64,000 nucleotides of DNA from Plectrocnemia conspersa (GCA_009617715.1 VTFK01000073.1:992001-1056000); one strand, 5' to 3'. Shown: positions 39,301 to 52,800, counted from the stretch's first letter. The notes: a model not told the origin generated them from the sequence alone. Numbers and translations: made by a program.

Positions 39301-41221
39301 ACTTGCTTTGTAGAAATTGTATAGTTTGAAATATTAATATTTATTAAAATGTTAAATATTTGGATATACAAGTACTTAAAGGTAAATTAACTCCTGGACC
39401 CATGTTTCAGAGTGAAAAATATATATTAAATCTATTAATAAGCTTATTTTATCATACTTTTGTAATGATTAAAAATTATAAAATTAATAAAATAAATAAT
39501 AAAGCGGATCAAATTGCTCCCTAGAATAAATGTATATTTTATTAATATTTTTTTTAGAATTGAGAGTATTTTGATATGAAAATAATTATAAATATATATA
39601 TATTTTATATTTGATTTAGGTATATTTTTTTAAATGTAAAATAAAAAAAGATAAAAAATCCAATAAAACTGAAGTGCAACTGTAATTGACACGTTAAACG
39701 CATTATATGTGTGATATACGAACTAAATAACTATTTTATTACGTTCGTAAAAATAAATACCATGGATGGGTTTATTTGATATTTTTTGGGAAAAAATCTA
39801 TTAGAAAAAATATTGATGTCGTAATTTTTACCACGCGGTCCGACAATAGATCCCGGTCTAATCTTTGTTTATAGGATACTATAAAAAAGCGAGTAAAACG
39901 CCCGGACCTATAAAAGTTCAAGTGTATAAAAATAATTGAGACAGAAGAAAACTTTGCACATTTCCTCGTCGTGTCAGGACATTTATTATCATCTTACGAG
40001 GAGCTTTTTTTAATTTATTCGATTGTTATTTCCTTTCTTATGCGTATTATTTTTTATACTTGCAGCCGGCGAGCGCATTTGCCAAGTGTCAGAGCTGAAG
40101 TGTATATACTTGTACAAGAACATACTGCTAGAGGCATCTAGAAACGAAGACTGTCACTGTCTACCGGCGTGCGATAGTGATTTTTTTACAGTTTATGGCG
40201 AATTCGTTATCGGCTGGGACAGATGGACCGAGATGAAATTCGGCATAAAAGATTTTCCCAAATATAGGCTCAAGAGGGAAGTGCTTTTCGGGATAACGGA
40301 CGTTTTGGGTTAGTTAATTAAAATTTATTATGATTAACACGTTTAAACCCCTGGATGGAGTATTAGTAACATAAATTATTATTTTAAATTTAATGTTTCA
40401 AGAAAAATAAATAGTGAGAATATTTAGTTAAAAGATTAAGTATAGAAAATATTTTTAAAACATTAAATAACGAAAAGAAAAAATCATTATTGATCATTAA
40501 CATAATAACGATGGACCTAAAACTATTTGGTGAGACAAAGAAAAAGTTTTTTGATTTTAACATAATGAAAGTTTCGCGTTTTCTCTTTTTTTTTTGCATC
40601 AGAAAGTTTCCGATATCCGAAGCTTTCAGTGAATGTTTCAAAACAGCTTTACACACTTTTGACTTTATTCTTTGTTTTTAAAAGGGCTATATTGACACAG
40701 CATTTCTCATATATTTAATAAGTTTATCAGTGATACTAGACAACATTCAAACGCTTTATTCATTATAAGCGCCAATTCTATCTGATTAAAATCAGTGATT
40801 ACATTTCGCAACACTTCATAATGTCATTTCATGTGTAATATGTACTAACATTTAATATGTAGGAGCAAGAGTAATTAGTTTTCTGTTTGATGGAATAATT
40901 TAGTTTGTTTATATTTTTGTGAGTAAACTAAAATTGTTCAATTGGTTCACAAATTATTGCAGTTTCATGGAATCCCTGTATTATACATATATTTATATTA
41001 AATTGTGATTGTGAATAGTAGCATATTATTCAAACCATTATATTTAGGGATTAAGATTTTCACTAATACTTTTATTAAGTAAAATTTTATTTTCAGCATA
41101 TTGTGGCGGAGCAGCCGGTCTACTGTTGGGTTGTTCCGTTTTAACTATCATGGAAATATTTTACTTCATAATCATCAGACCCTTCTGGTTCTGCTGGTTT
41201 AATTATAAAAAAAATAAATAG
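33131..41221 (+). CDS. Pickpocket-type DEG/ENaC sodium channel subunit (9 exons, complete)
   Basis: This gene encodes a subunit of an amiloride-type, ligand- or mechano-gated cation channel in the plasma membrane. The join is 33131-33336, 33508-33586, 33723-33838, 34490-34759, 35036-35144, 37191-37342, 38211-38335, 40066-40308 and 41097-41221. All introns are GT-AG, all phases agree, and the 1425 nt give 474 residues. Visible landmarks are a cytosolic N-terminus with the HG gating motif (54-55), TM1 at about 69-95, then TSPTVISLERDSFSWNITF (96-114), a family hallmark. The extracellular loop has 12 cysteines (120, 210, 310, 329, 333, 342, 344, 358, 365, 382, 384, 388) and sequons at N111 and N125. 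KREVLFGITDVL precedes TM2, whose GCS filter is at 445-447. Length and motifs fit an intact insect ppk/Nach-like protein; the exact ppk subfamily cannot be assigned. The start is the first in-frame Met after an acceptor-like site ending at 33126, so a non-coding 5' exon is likely. Confidence 0.93.
33508..33586 (+). CDS. ppk-like exon 2: transmembrane segment 1
   Basis: The exon encodes a hydrophobic run that includes VCYSIFALVLLTLNIF, the first membrane helix. It starts after a TTTCAACACAG acceptor and ends at GTAAGT in phase 0. Confidence 0.92.
33723..33838 (+). CDS. ppk-like exon 3: post-TM1 signature
   Basis: The exon encodes TSPTVISLERDSFSWNITF followed by PAATIC, the segment after TM1 that is most typical of pickpocket proteins, including the first extracellular cysteine and both N-glycosylation sequons. 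It ends in phase 2 with donor GTCTGT. Confidence 0.93.
34490..34759 (+). CDS. ppk-like exon 4: extracellular finger/thumb region
   Basis: The exon encodes the variable extracellular part, ending at GLCYAINS and the start of the YNSPEYW block that matches the family GxCYxxN motif. Donor GTGAGT, phase 2. The coding frame is open through the whole exon. Confidence 0.92.
35036..35144 (+). CDS. ppk-like exon 5
   Basis: The exon encodes YWAKNRWDFVRENTL and INQLDGEQF, a block seen after the CYxxN motif in insect ppk proteins. Acceptor TTGTTTTCAG, donor GTGAGT, ending in phase 0. Confidence 0.92.
35145..37190 (+). other. ppk-like intron 5
   Basis: The largest intron of the channel gene, AT-rich, with (TTA)n and (TA)n runs near 35820 and 36370. 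A less AT-rich patch lies near 36940-37030. No nested gene seen. Confidence 0.6.
37191..37342 (+). CDS. ppk-like exon 6: YFHSP block to NCR
   Basis: The exon encodes AYFHSPSEI, then RNLEAYQRNCR, matching the conserved family block that ends in QRxCRF/Y. The 2.0-kb intron before it is the largest in the gene. Confidence 0.92.
37343..38210 (+). other. ppk-like intron 6 with GC-richer island
   Basis: Mostly AT-rich, but about 110 bases just before exon 7 (38045-38165) are GC-rich and CpG-bearing and do not continue the coding frame. This could be an intronic regulatory element. Confidence 0.45.
38211..38335 (+). CDS. ppk-like exon 7: cysteine-rich core
   Basis: The exon encodes RYLDERIL, then CIVECRARKIIELCGCIPHF, the core cysteine-rich motif CxxEC(x)8CxC of DEG/ENaC channels. 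Acceptor TTTGCAG, donor GTAAGT, ending in phase 1. Confidence 0.95.
38336..40065 (+). other. ppk-like intron 7
   Basis: No coding exon fits the phase here. The part near 39020-39250 is less AT-rich. No known repeat recognised. Confidence 0.5.
40066..40308 (+). CDS. ppk-like exon 8: second cysteine cluster and pre-TM2
   Basis: The exon encodes five cysteines, including CHCLPAC, then KYRLKREVLFGITDVL immediately before TM2. It ends with one base of the codon for residue 434 at donor GTTAGT. Confidence 0.95.
41097..41221 (+). CDS. ppk-like exon 9: TM2, GxS filter, stop
   Basis: The exon encodes YCGGAAGLLLGCSVLTIMEI and a hydrophobic continuation ending RPFW, then a short basic tail and TAG. 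The GGxxGLxxGxSxL pattern is the pore helix and selectivity filter. Only 13 residues follow RPF, so the cytosolic C-terminus is very short. Confidence 0.95.
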
Positions 41222-41392
41222 CATCACCACCGCCTGCAAGATTATTAAAAGCAACAACCCTGAGCATTATGCAAACTAGTTGAACAAGATGGAAGTTTGG
41301 CGATGCTATATTACAATATAATCTAGCGGACAAGTCACACTTTAATATACATATTTTAAATTCACAATATATGCAAATTTATGTAGTGACCG

Positions 41393-41398
41393 AATAAA
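41393..41398 (+). terminator. Poly(A) signal of the ppk-like gene
   Basis: This AATAAA lies about 170 bases after the channel stop codon, the expected distance for a short 3' UTR. A second AATAAA occurs near 41738 and could be an alternative. Confidence 0.55.
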
Positions 41399-41399
41399 A

Positions 41400-43379
41400 T
41401 ATATTTCTATTTGATTATATTACGGTTATGGTGGCACGTGTGGAGTAGAAATTTTACTTTGGGTGAAAAAAATAGGAGGACTTTCGAGGAAAATATAGAG
41501 CTTAGCCTAACGAGTTTTACATGGTCGATTTGGGATGTATAAGTCTATGTGGGATGAAAGTCTTGAACGGTATATTCTTAGTACCACATACGCAAACGTG
41601 CATAATATATACGTAGAAGGTATACTATGGCTTATTAACTTGTTTATACATTTTATTTTTACAATAAAGTTAACGTATAATCCAATTATGTCGAAAATAA
41701 CACAGGTATTTTTAATATTTTTTAAATATTTATAACAATAAAGGCATATTAATATGTATTTTTTAATATTAATAATAATTTAATATAAAATTCTTAATAA
41801 ATTATTTGTAAATCTCGTTTTAAAAGGTGGTCATTTAAATTTTTAATGCTTCTACTAGACGCTAAAATTTTGTTAATTTTGTAAAATATAATAATAATTA
41901 TATCAAAATATTTAAAATCCAAAAAAAATATCGAAATTTATTAAACGTATGTAAATATATAATATTGCCATTTAATGTATTTTATAAAATAAAGATAATT
42001 AAAATAATGTCAGGGGTAAAAGCCGTAAAACATCGATTATAAATCAATTTATGTAGATGCTATAGGATGAATCTTAAACAGTTTTATAAACTTAAAAATA
42101 AAATTTTTCTATTTAAATGTAATCTAAGAACCATAGCACTATATTAGTGGACATACAACTATTTTAGAAATGAAAAAAAAAATATTTATTTTAACGTTAA
42201 TTTTTAGTTTTTATTAATCTAATCTAATGTTCCTAAAATTTGTTTAGATTCAGCTTCTAAACATTTTTTGTGGGAAATATTTTTTAGCAGGATTTTATAT
42301 CACGAAGTTATGATACTTTAAATTTGCCGCTATTTTGAAAAAAAAAAATATATATTTTTTTTCATACAAAATATTAAGAGGGTGCTTAAGAATTCTATAC
42401 GATAACCAAAATTCAATTCTAAGTCATTAAAACAAAGCAAATTAGAGCGTTAACTTTATTGCAAGTCTCAAAAAGGCTCGTATGGGGGGTCCAATCGATC
42501 TGATACATAGCTTGTTTTGAAGCAAAATTTTTTTTTATATATTTTATTTCGATGCAGGTTTATATTAATTCGCTAGCAAAATTCAATAAATTATAATAAT
42601 CTAATTTAATGTTATTAAAATTTAATTATGTGTAGTCAAGAGTTAATAATGAAAAAATTAAAATAAAAAAATCACGTAAATCAAGAAATTTAATATTAAA
42701 ATATAAGACGAAATATTTACCTTTGATAATAATAGCAACTATGATTTATTAGACAATTTTTATAGTGAAAATGGTTCACATATAAAAAAAACAAGACTGT
42801 TGAGGACAAAGTCATTTGAAAATCGTATTATCTTACATTTGTGATATAAAAAAATTATACAGTCTTTATATGATATAAAACAGTTAGTTAAAGCTATTTT
42901 TATTGATGTTTACGTATTAAAATATTATAAAAATACGATATAAAAATGAAGATCTTCAGATCCGAACGATGCGAGCCGACGAGAAAATTTTAATGGGGAA
43001 TGACGTAGGCGATATTTTTGATATTATATGATACATCAAAGGCAAAAGAAAGAACTGAGTTTATATGTAATCGTATTATGTTTTTGTATTACAAACAGTT
43101 TACAAGAAAAACGTGTTTTTAAGTATTTTTTTTGTACCACAAAAACAGTTTTGCGGGTCTTATACTTATTATAATAATTCTGTACTTTAAAATTTTACAA
43201 TAATACAAAGGGATTGAACTTATTTTGTTATTTTTCAATAACATAATCGGTTCAAGAGATTTAAGCATTTCAAACTGTTTTTTCAGACTACCTTATATAT
43301 GTTATAATATATCGAAATATTGTTCGATTTACATAAAGTGTAATGTGAATATTTTCTTTTAAGGTATACCTTATTTTTT
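41400..43379. other. AT-rich intergenic DNA
   Basis: Nothing recognised apart from a 66-codon plus frame at 41535-41735 without features. Confidence 0.5.
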
Positions 43380-43834
43380 TGGCCATATTTCATTGTCTCG
43401 CCGCCGCTATGCGCCATAATAATTCTAGATATGTTTTACGCGGTAGCTCTTGTACGTGTACACGTAACAAAAGTATATATGACATGGGAAAAAATCAAAG
43501 TATTCACCAAACACAATACAATGGACATCAGCTCTCATAAAGGGAGCCCGTAAAGACCCTCGACGCGACTCTCGGACAATAGCACCAAAAACAGGATCAT
43601 GGTGTTAACACGGACATTTCGCCATGAAGTCCCAGTGAAAAGCATGTGAGAGAGCAACGAATAAAGATAACCGTTTCTTTATCTGCCGGTTTTATGATCA
43701 AGGACAAGCCTTTATGCTAGATATAACGAGTGGGGACCTAAGAGACTCGCTTGCTCGGACGAGACCCGCTTGCTAATATTCGATTATTGTAAAGATTTTA
43801 TTGAATTTCGATTTTATTTCAATGGTATGACGCA
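43380..43834 (+). promoter_or_regulatory. GC-richer island, possible promoter/5' UTR
   Basis: Less AT-rich, CpG-bearing unique sequence directly upstream of the first exon of the candidate microprotein. No TATA box at a convincing distance. The promoter role is inferred only from position and composition. Confidence 0.25.
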
Positions 43835-46800
43835 ATGAGTTTCAACTGGTTTCTAAGGTATGTAATTTATGTGATTTTTTAAATAGTAAAAATTTGTTCT
43901 TGATTGAATTTTCTAAAATTGTAGTAATATTTAAATGTGTATATCATACTAATTAACTGATATTTTAAATATTATTAACTTAAAATTTTTTTTCTCTTGT
44001 CATTATAATACACAAGTAAACAGCAAGTAGTTATATAAAAAATCCGCAAGTGAGTTTTAAGAAAATTTTACTACTGCATTATAACTGAAAGAAACGTTGC
44101 AACATATATAAAAATTTTCCGTAATAAAGTGTTCTATCTTTATGTAAAATTAGTTGACAATTATAAAGGAGGAGAAAAAATTCCTCTTTATTCTATATTA
44201 TGACATTTCAATTTTTAAAAATACTGACTTATCTATATACGTTAACGACACATCCATCACAACTAGGTCTTACCGTCTTAAACCAATTGCAATTCAATTT
44301 AAGAAATATTTACAAAACTTGAGATATTATTTTTATTTAATGAAAAATTAAAATAAACTTTTAAAATAAAATATTGTGGTTTAAAATGCTATACATATAT
44401 TAAACAAAATTACCTAATAAAAAAAATACTGTAACATAAATAAACACAATATATCATAAACCTTAATTTTCACATTCACTCTGTATATTTCCAATTTATT
44501 AATAGTTAGGTGAAAAAATATGTTCAATTCCCTACATTAAAAAATATTTATATAATCTTTATTCTTTCCAAAAAAAATATTCCTTTAGTTGTTTTGTATT
44601 AATTTATTATTAATAACGTATAGTAGAGGGCTATCAAAAATTATGTTTCAAATATAAACAGAAATAAAATAAAACTTCAAATAGTGCATGGAATTTCAGA
44701 AGTTTATCTTCATATAAAATTAATCTGATTTCTGACAACTATTGTTGCTTTCTATTGAGTTAAAATTAAACATATAGGCAATATATAATAAATGTTCAAT
44801 TTTATATATCTAATGCAAGGTTTTTTTAGTTTCTGCATACCACATAAATCACTTTGAACTGTACTGCTTAAATCGAAAATTCGATTATATGTATGTAGTA
44901 GAAAAGGCATCGCTAACTTCACTACTATAGGTTGTGTGGCACGACATTCATTATATTATATTTGTTAAATACAAATAAATTATAAAAAGCTGTAGAAAAG
45001 TCGAAGGGCATTTTAAATTTAGTGGGTATGCATGTGAATATAATAATAAACACATATACACTTTACGGAGCGATTGCTCGCTAATTTAGTGGTATATTTT
45101 AGTCAATTATGAAAAAAGGTGCAAGCAAGTCGTAAAAAAAATAAAAATCAACATTTTTATTTAAATAATTAAATTAAATCTTAAGATATATCCAATAATA
45201 ATATTTACTGTATGTCAGAACTTATATATAAGAAAAATGCTATATTTCTTATAGCAACTAAAAATAAAAAAACAACTGCTAAATACAGCTGTGTGATTTA
45301 AAAAAATGTTGCATCAAGGCAGAAGAAAAAATTAAACCAAGACAAAACAATAAGTAAAAATACGCATTACATGCTTTAACGAATAGGGTTTTTATTTTTT
45401 TAATAATACCTTTAATAATATTTAACTTACTATTCTAAAATCATATGTTTTAATAACAGTAAAATTAAAATAAGAAAATCCGAGATATGCCCTTGTTTAC
45501 TCTAGAAGGGCATTTATATTAAACAGAAATAACAATTTCATATTCTAGAAATTGTCTTCTATCAACAATAATTACTCCTAACATTAATTAATAATTCTTA
45601 CAACATTAATTAATTGGTATATTATGTTAACTGCATAGCTATCGTTGAAAATGAGTTGTTTAATGGAAAAATTATTAAGGAATCCATAATATATAATACA
45701 ACCAACTGAAATTAAGTACTTGAGCACTATTGACTAGCCTTGCCAGTTAAGTCAGCTAAACAAATACATGCAGAAAAGCAGATTAATCTATGTAGACAAA
45801 TGAACAAACTTTTTGTTAACGTGCTTTATTTTTTAGATATGTTTTTATATTAACAGCTCGTGTAAAAGTCTTAAAAAAAAGTTTTTTAATGGTCGTGAAC
45901 TTGGGAATTTTTATTAAAAAAATAGTGGTGTACCGTTTGCCTCTATATGATAATGTGCGATTGTAGTATACTATTTCTACATCATACAAAATAAAAATAA
46001 ATTATATTTTACTTCAAATTTTTGTAAAAACCGTTGCATTATCCCATTGCGTTGCAATGCAATGAGAAACCGTCTTTTTGGAGCACGTGAATTTTTTTAT
46101 GAAATGTATGAACCATATTATTTATTTTATCTAAAAAATAATATTTTATGGGACATTTCTTGAACAGAAATAAATTTCAAGGTGAAACTGTCTGTCTAGG
46201 TAAACATAAAACCAATACAATCAGAAGAAATCAAAACATCCCAGTTGATAGTAAATCAATTAACAAAGTTTTTTAACCAACACTTTTGTATGTTATTAAA
46301 AAAATAAAAAGGAAAATTGCTACGGTATATGTAGATAAATTAGATAACACAGTTCTCAAAGAACTTACAAAATATATCATCCGTTAACTTACAAACATTT
46401 TTACTGGATGTTTGATATTTTGAAATTTCCTCACCATTTGGAAAACCACAATGGTTCATATATTAAGAAACCAGGAAAAAACAGCTAGAATTCGGAATAA
46501 TTTAATTATTTTAATTGTAAAATAATCGAAAAAATAATATTATTGAAATTAAAATAATCTCTGAGGAATAAAATCATGAACGAATAAATATGTATTTTTC
46601 ATTCCCAATATTTTGTTTAAATTGAAAATGGTTGCTTTGGTTACAACGTAGTTATTTATAATTTAATAATATAATATATATGCTTAAATGCTATTGTAAA
46701 TTTTTGTATAAACGATTTATAAAAATTATCCGTTTGTAATAAAATTTAATTTGCACTCACCAAATTTTTCGGCGTCTCCTTTTACTGCTTACAACTGTCA

Positions 46801-49800
46801 CACACACACACAAACATTTATTTTCACCATTACACTTATAAACCACATTGTATCACTAATTATATTTATTTTTAATTATTTGTACTTTTTTATCTATTTA
46901 AATATTTTTTGAGACGTATAAAACATTCGTCAATATGACGAGAAATTTCACAACTTCTGCTCATGTATGATGTTTCCTTATTCCATATGCAGAACAAACA
47001 CTTTCTTCTCACATATTTTTATATACTGATCGTTTTTATGCTTATCCACAAGCATTTCTGGTAGATCGACAGCATGGGTACGGCAAAATGTAGTATAAAC
47101 TGATAGAATGTCTTCAGAATCGATAAATTTCACTGAATTCTGCATCCATCCTTTAGCCGTACTCGAAAGAAAATCTTTTAATTTAATTTTGCTGTTACGA
47201 TTCAAATTTTGATAGATAATAAAAAGAAAAAACAACCTCTTTTGTTTATTCCATTGTTTTTCGAAATAATATGTAACTAGGTTACGATCGGCGATCAACA
47301 CCTCGTATATTTATTATAGTACATTATATTGCGCATTGAGGCTTATATATATATATTGTAAGACTAGTCGTTCTGGTTTTTTCCCCGTGTCTATCATCTG
47401 GCTGTTATGAAAAGTATATATCATGCTGAAATCTTTTTTCTTATTACCCTGAAATATATTCTTAATCTTGATTATCGCTTGTTGGACCAAATTCATTTCA
47501 GTCTTGTGGGATAATATCACAATCACATTCACCATCACTGAATGCAAGTAAATTCATTACACGCGATCTATGTTCACGTACACTTAAAATATAATCACTT
47601 TCGCTCAAATCACTATATTAATAATCACTGGGAGCGTTGGTCAACGCGTCTTAAAATTATTCTAAAAAGATTTTATCTCTTTCGTTCATTTTGGAGTGAT
47701 TGAAAATATATTTTTCAATTAAAATCATAATCACAAAAGATCACTGAGTGAAGCCAAAATTCTCGAATTCGCGGTGCGTCATATGCTCTAATAGATGAAT
47801 TTTCAAAAGGTATGTTTCAATATATTTACGCGAAAAATCATAAGAATAAAATATCCTAATTGTTTTAATATTTATAGGAAATTTACTAAAGAAGATAATT
47901 GTTTGCTATTATTCTGCGAACCTGGCCATCAAATAAAGATCGGCATAAACTCCGGGTAAGTTATTATTCATTTAAATTCCTAATTTGTAACATTTTAAAA
48001 ATAATCTATAATATTTTTTAATTATTCTTATATGGATATATTATTTGATCTTAGCGTAAAACCAACTCAGCTCTTAAACAGAGTATACATATTTATGTCT
48101 TATATTACAATTTATAATATTAAATTCAATAAAAGCTATGGATGTAAGACTTATATTTCAAGCGTCATTTTCCCAGCGTTGTTTTCTGCGTCGACATTTT
48201 CAGACGCTGCTAATATTTACCGTTGACATTTGAAGGAAGGGCAGGGTGGGTTTTCCAGGGTGCGAATTTCAAATTGGAATATATTTGGAACAACGTCATT
48301 CGGATATTTAACGAGGGCGTTCTTGGAATTCTTCAAAATTGGGGCGTAAATTTTTCACGGCGCGTCTCTCTTTCCCCTCCTTACAGAACAAATCGTAATG
48401 CTTTCAATTTAGAGACGGCGTATACAAGAATTTTATATTTTTATAAGTAATACAATTTCACATGATTATATAATCTGGTATTACGCCTAATAAAATCGGC
48501 CGAATCTTAAATAAATCCACGAATTTGTTTTTTGCAAAATTAAATTAAATTAATATTTTATTTCATTATTAATATCTTACAAGGATTTTAATACAATAAA
48601 CGTGTATAAAAATAATGATGTAAACACACGGTACAATATATTTTTAGAAGCTTTATTTATATATAAAGCCCGTGATCATGGCTTTTACAACTCGCATGTA
48701 ATACAATATATTAGGTTTCCAGAAAAATATTATAATTACGGTTTTATTTTTAATTTAAAATTTAAATTTGATAATCTTCTTGTTTATATTAATATCAGTT
48801 TGTGATATTATTATATTTGATTTTATTAATGGCTTAAAATTGCGCTTTCATATTAAAGATGAATTAATAAACGAATAAATCATTGTATTAGTTCAAAACG
48901 GGTGATTCAGCAGCTTAAACTGCAGTGTAAAGTTAACAATTATATTATTGTTAAATATATAAAACATGTAGTGTAATAATGGTTTTAAATTAAAGCTGAG
49001 AACGATAGTTTTAAAACTGAAAAAGTCCATTAAAGTTCATTAAAAATTTTAATAGAGGTTGGAAGTATTTAAAATGCATTGTTTTCAACGATTTGCTTTA
49101 CTACTTTAATCAACCTCATCTTTGATTTAATAAATTAAAAACAACATTAATAATCCTACATGAAAAAACCGCTTCACGTAGGAATCGGCCGATTGAAAAA
49201 AAATTATAAATGTTTTCCGCAGAGTAACGCTATAAAATTTGCCTATCGTCGAAATTAAATCTCGTTTACATTTCATTAATAAAAAGAGTTTTTTTTTCTT
49301 TATCTTGTTCGAAATATGAAAAGTATAAAAATAACAACAGCTGACAAATTTCTCTACAATTCGGGTATGAATACGGGAGCACGAAATTCTTTTGTAACTT
49401 GACACTCTGTAATCAATCGAAGTAAATCGGTTCGATTATTTATTTATCATCTTATTGAAGTTTGTTTATTATTAATATAAAAATATTTATAATAATACAC
49501 TGTATTATTATGATCCCATAATATAAAATATATATTTTTTAATTAATCAATTTCTTTGAGAATTCTCAAAAAAATTTATAAGTAAAAATAATAAATAAAA
49601 AACTGCTTAAATGCAGTTATTTCAAAGACGCGGATGAGTGGTGGTTGTAAACTTTAATTAAACATTGAGCCGATCCGTCTATGAGAAAATAATTTAAATA
49701 TCTCCTCAATAGAATTTAAACTATGCGTAATCAGAATCCAAAAAATGGAATGAATTTTCTGTGATGATGGTAAAGATTTTATTTGAAAAAACTAAGGAGA

Positions 49801-52800
49801 TAAGTTTTAAGCCCTATGCTATATATTCGCTATGAATACTAAGGAGATTAGTTTTAAGCCCTATAAACGGCTATTTTCTTAAAATCTTTTTTGAGAACTA
49901 GACATTAACAAAAATCTAAGTGATTTTATGAATGTGCATATTAGTAATCATTCTGGGAATACATTATTAACGCATTTTATTTATTAATCTTATCTTTTTA
50001 ATATCCGTTATATTGGAAGCTGCGTATTTGCTCTTTAAAAAATGATAAATCTTTAAGTGCATTTGCGATTTTATTAGGAAAGCAATATTGTACAATATTA
50101 TCTGATTAATGTAGAACATCTACAAATAGGTTTTTCGTATTATTGCCCTAATATGTAGACTCAAATTGTTGTATAAGTATATAATTATATAGTTTATGTA
50201 AGATGTGTGTCTTTATGGGGATATTACAAGGATAATATGCTTATTAGCACAAATACAATTTAAGTAGCAAAATTCTTTACCAAAATAATATTTTTTTTCT
50301 TATTAAGTTATATTTTAGGTTTTATGCAATTTATATATTAGTTTACGAGTGGAACAGTTAATAATAAATCACAAAAAAAATTTTAGTACATATTTTTTTC
50401 ATTAAACTAAATTAATTTTAAAAATCGGCTAGCAGTTATCAATAAAATAAATAAAAATAGCTTATTGAAAGAAGTCAAAATACATTTAATTTATTAGATG
50501 CTAATTTATTTTCTTATGAATTATAAATTCACCCATTATGACTTCTTACGTTTCCTTAATGCATCATGATGGTCTGTTTACACAAAGGCTCGAACACTTC
50601 ATTCTAGACAAACTTATTATTGTCGATTTAGTATTATTGGTTTATTTTGTATGCTATAACTATATCTTATTTTTTGGTCATAATAACATACTATATCTAT
50701 AATTATTTTACAAAAATATATTTGTCGACATTAAAAATATAATATTGTTTTTAACGAATTAGTTTGCTGTGAATATTTTTCCACAACGAGTTTTACATTG
50801 TTGGATAGAGACAGAGAAAAAGAGCGAGAAAAAAAATATTACATCGCTTTATAAAAATCCCCGGAAAAGTCGAGCGGCGTTTGTTCTTGTAAATTAACGT
50901 GCGCGAACGCGACATGTAGCAATTTCGACGGTGACGTTTATTATGACAGCAATAAATTTTGCGTAGCTCAAGCCTGAGCGTTCTTCTCCTCACAGCCGAC
51001 AATCCGTAGTAGGCAATAACGGAAGCTCCACGGCAAAAGCTCCATAAACCCGAAGGGCAGATAACGGCCCTTAGCACACTCGCTTCAAGCTACAACTGCC
51101 CCCCGAAAATGCAAAAGGTACCTGTTTACAAACGAACGGCGTGAAGTTTGAATGGGCTGAGGCGACGGAAAATGCAGAATATAGCATGTCGTAAAGTTTA
51201 CCGTGATAGAGTCAACTTTGTACTAGCAAAGCGGCTATGAATAAGGAGAAGAAAGACGTTAAAATTATACTTAAAGTAGTGCGCAATTAGTATTATTATG
51301 GATTTTAATTTGAGCTTATAATTAAAATTTTAATTATTTTATATGTTGTCTAAATTTATTTACATATAATTTTTATTCGTAAATCAATTGTTACTAAAAT
51401 ATGTTTATTGTGCCCCATTATTATAGCCACGTCAATATTATATCTCGCCAAATATTTTGTTATATTATATTTTATATATTTCGCCATTTCTTTGACGCTT
51501 GCTGAGTTGTTTGATATATTTTTTACAGATATATTCATAATCACTACCGGCAAGCTTTAGTAGACCAACAATACGGGTTTCATCCGCGTCGTTTCACGGA
51601 CATTAAACACGTGTTACATTCAAAAGTGGTGATATAATACTTTCAAAAGGCATTCTACAAAGTTTATCATGAACTACTTTTTTTAGAAATTAAGCAATTT
51701 AGATTTTTGAACGGTCTTGATAGCTTTTTACAAGTTACTAAATTTACCGTTATCAGTAAGGGAATGATGTTTAAGCTGGATTATAGATTTTCTATGCAGG
51801 CGTAGAAGATGCTCGGGTTCGTTATGCGGAGCGCGTGTCACTTTAATACTTTATTATCGATTACCATTATGTAGCATACACTAACTCATATCGTCCTTAA
51901 ATATGTCTTTATTGTATGTTCAAGTAAAGTGATTTGCTTTTTTCGATTTGCTAAGGAATATTGTCGAAAAACCATCAAAAAAGTTCCCTAAAGAGTCGCG
52001 ATCGCGTTCCTTATTCTTGCCCGTCGTGGCCAAGATGTCAGTGCTTGAAAACGCTTCTCTTGCAGATTTCATCCAATTTCTCAACTAGCTTGCCAAACAC
52101 AAGGAAGATGCTGGCGATAGCTATGAGGAGCTGAAAAAAAATATGTGAGATTTCGCTCATCTACTTTATTTGTGCCACATATTTTTTTAAAGTGTATAAT
52201 TATTGTTTGTATGATGGTTATCATGACGCATTGGGAATATCTGTTAAGTCAATATGGTCAAATTTGTTATTCTAAATAATAATAAAATTAATAGATTTTT
52301 TTGATTAATGTTAGCACCTAAAATAAAAAGTAAATTCTATTACAATTTACTCTTTGTATTATCAAAATATATTTTTTTCTATAAAAATGAGTAAAAATTT
52401 ACCTTTGAATAAATTCATAATATACTAAACAACATAAAATTTTCAATCATAAAATAGGGACAAAGCAACTTAAAATTATTTTCTAAAAGTAAAAATTTTA
52501 AAAACGAAAAAATATATTATTCAGATTTAAAAAAAAGATATATGTATTGCATTTTTATTTAGTAAAACATTGCAATGTGACAAAATGACAATAAAGTATA
52601 TAATGAAATCCGAAAAAGAGTACCTACAAATTTTATTAGTTTTTTTCAAGTTGTAGATGTACAAAATCATATACATAAAAATCTCGTTGTACTTGTATAA
52701 TGTAGTTAGTTATGATACTGTATTGTGTACTAGTTCCTTATAAATTAAACTACTCCACATAGTTCTGACTTGACTAATATTGACTCTGATCTTGCGCTGA

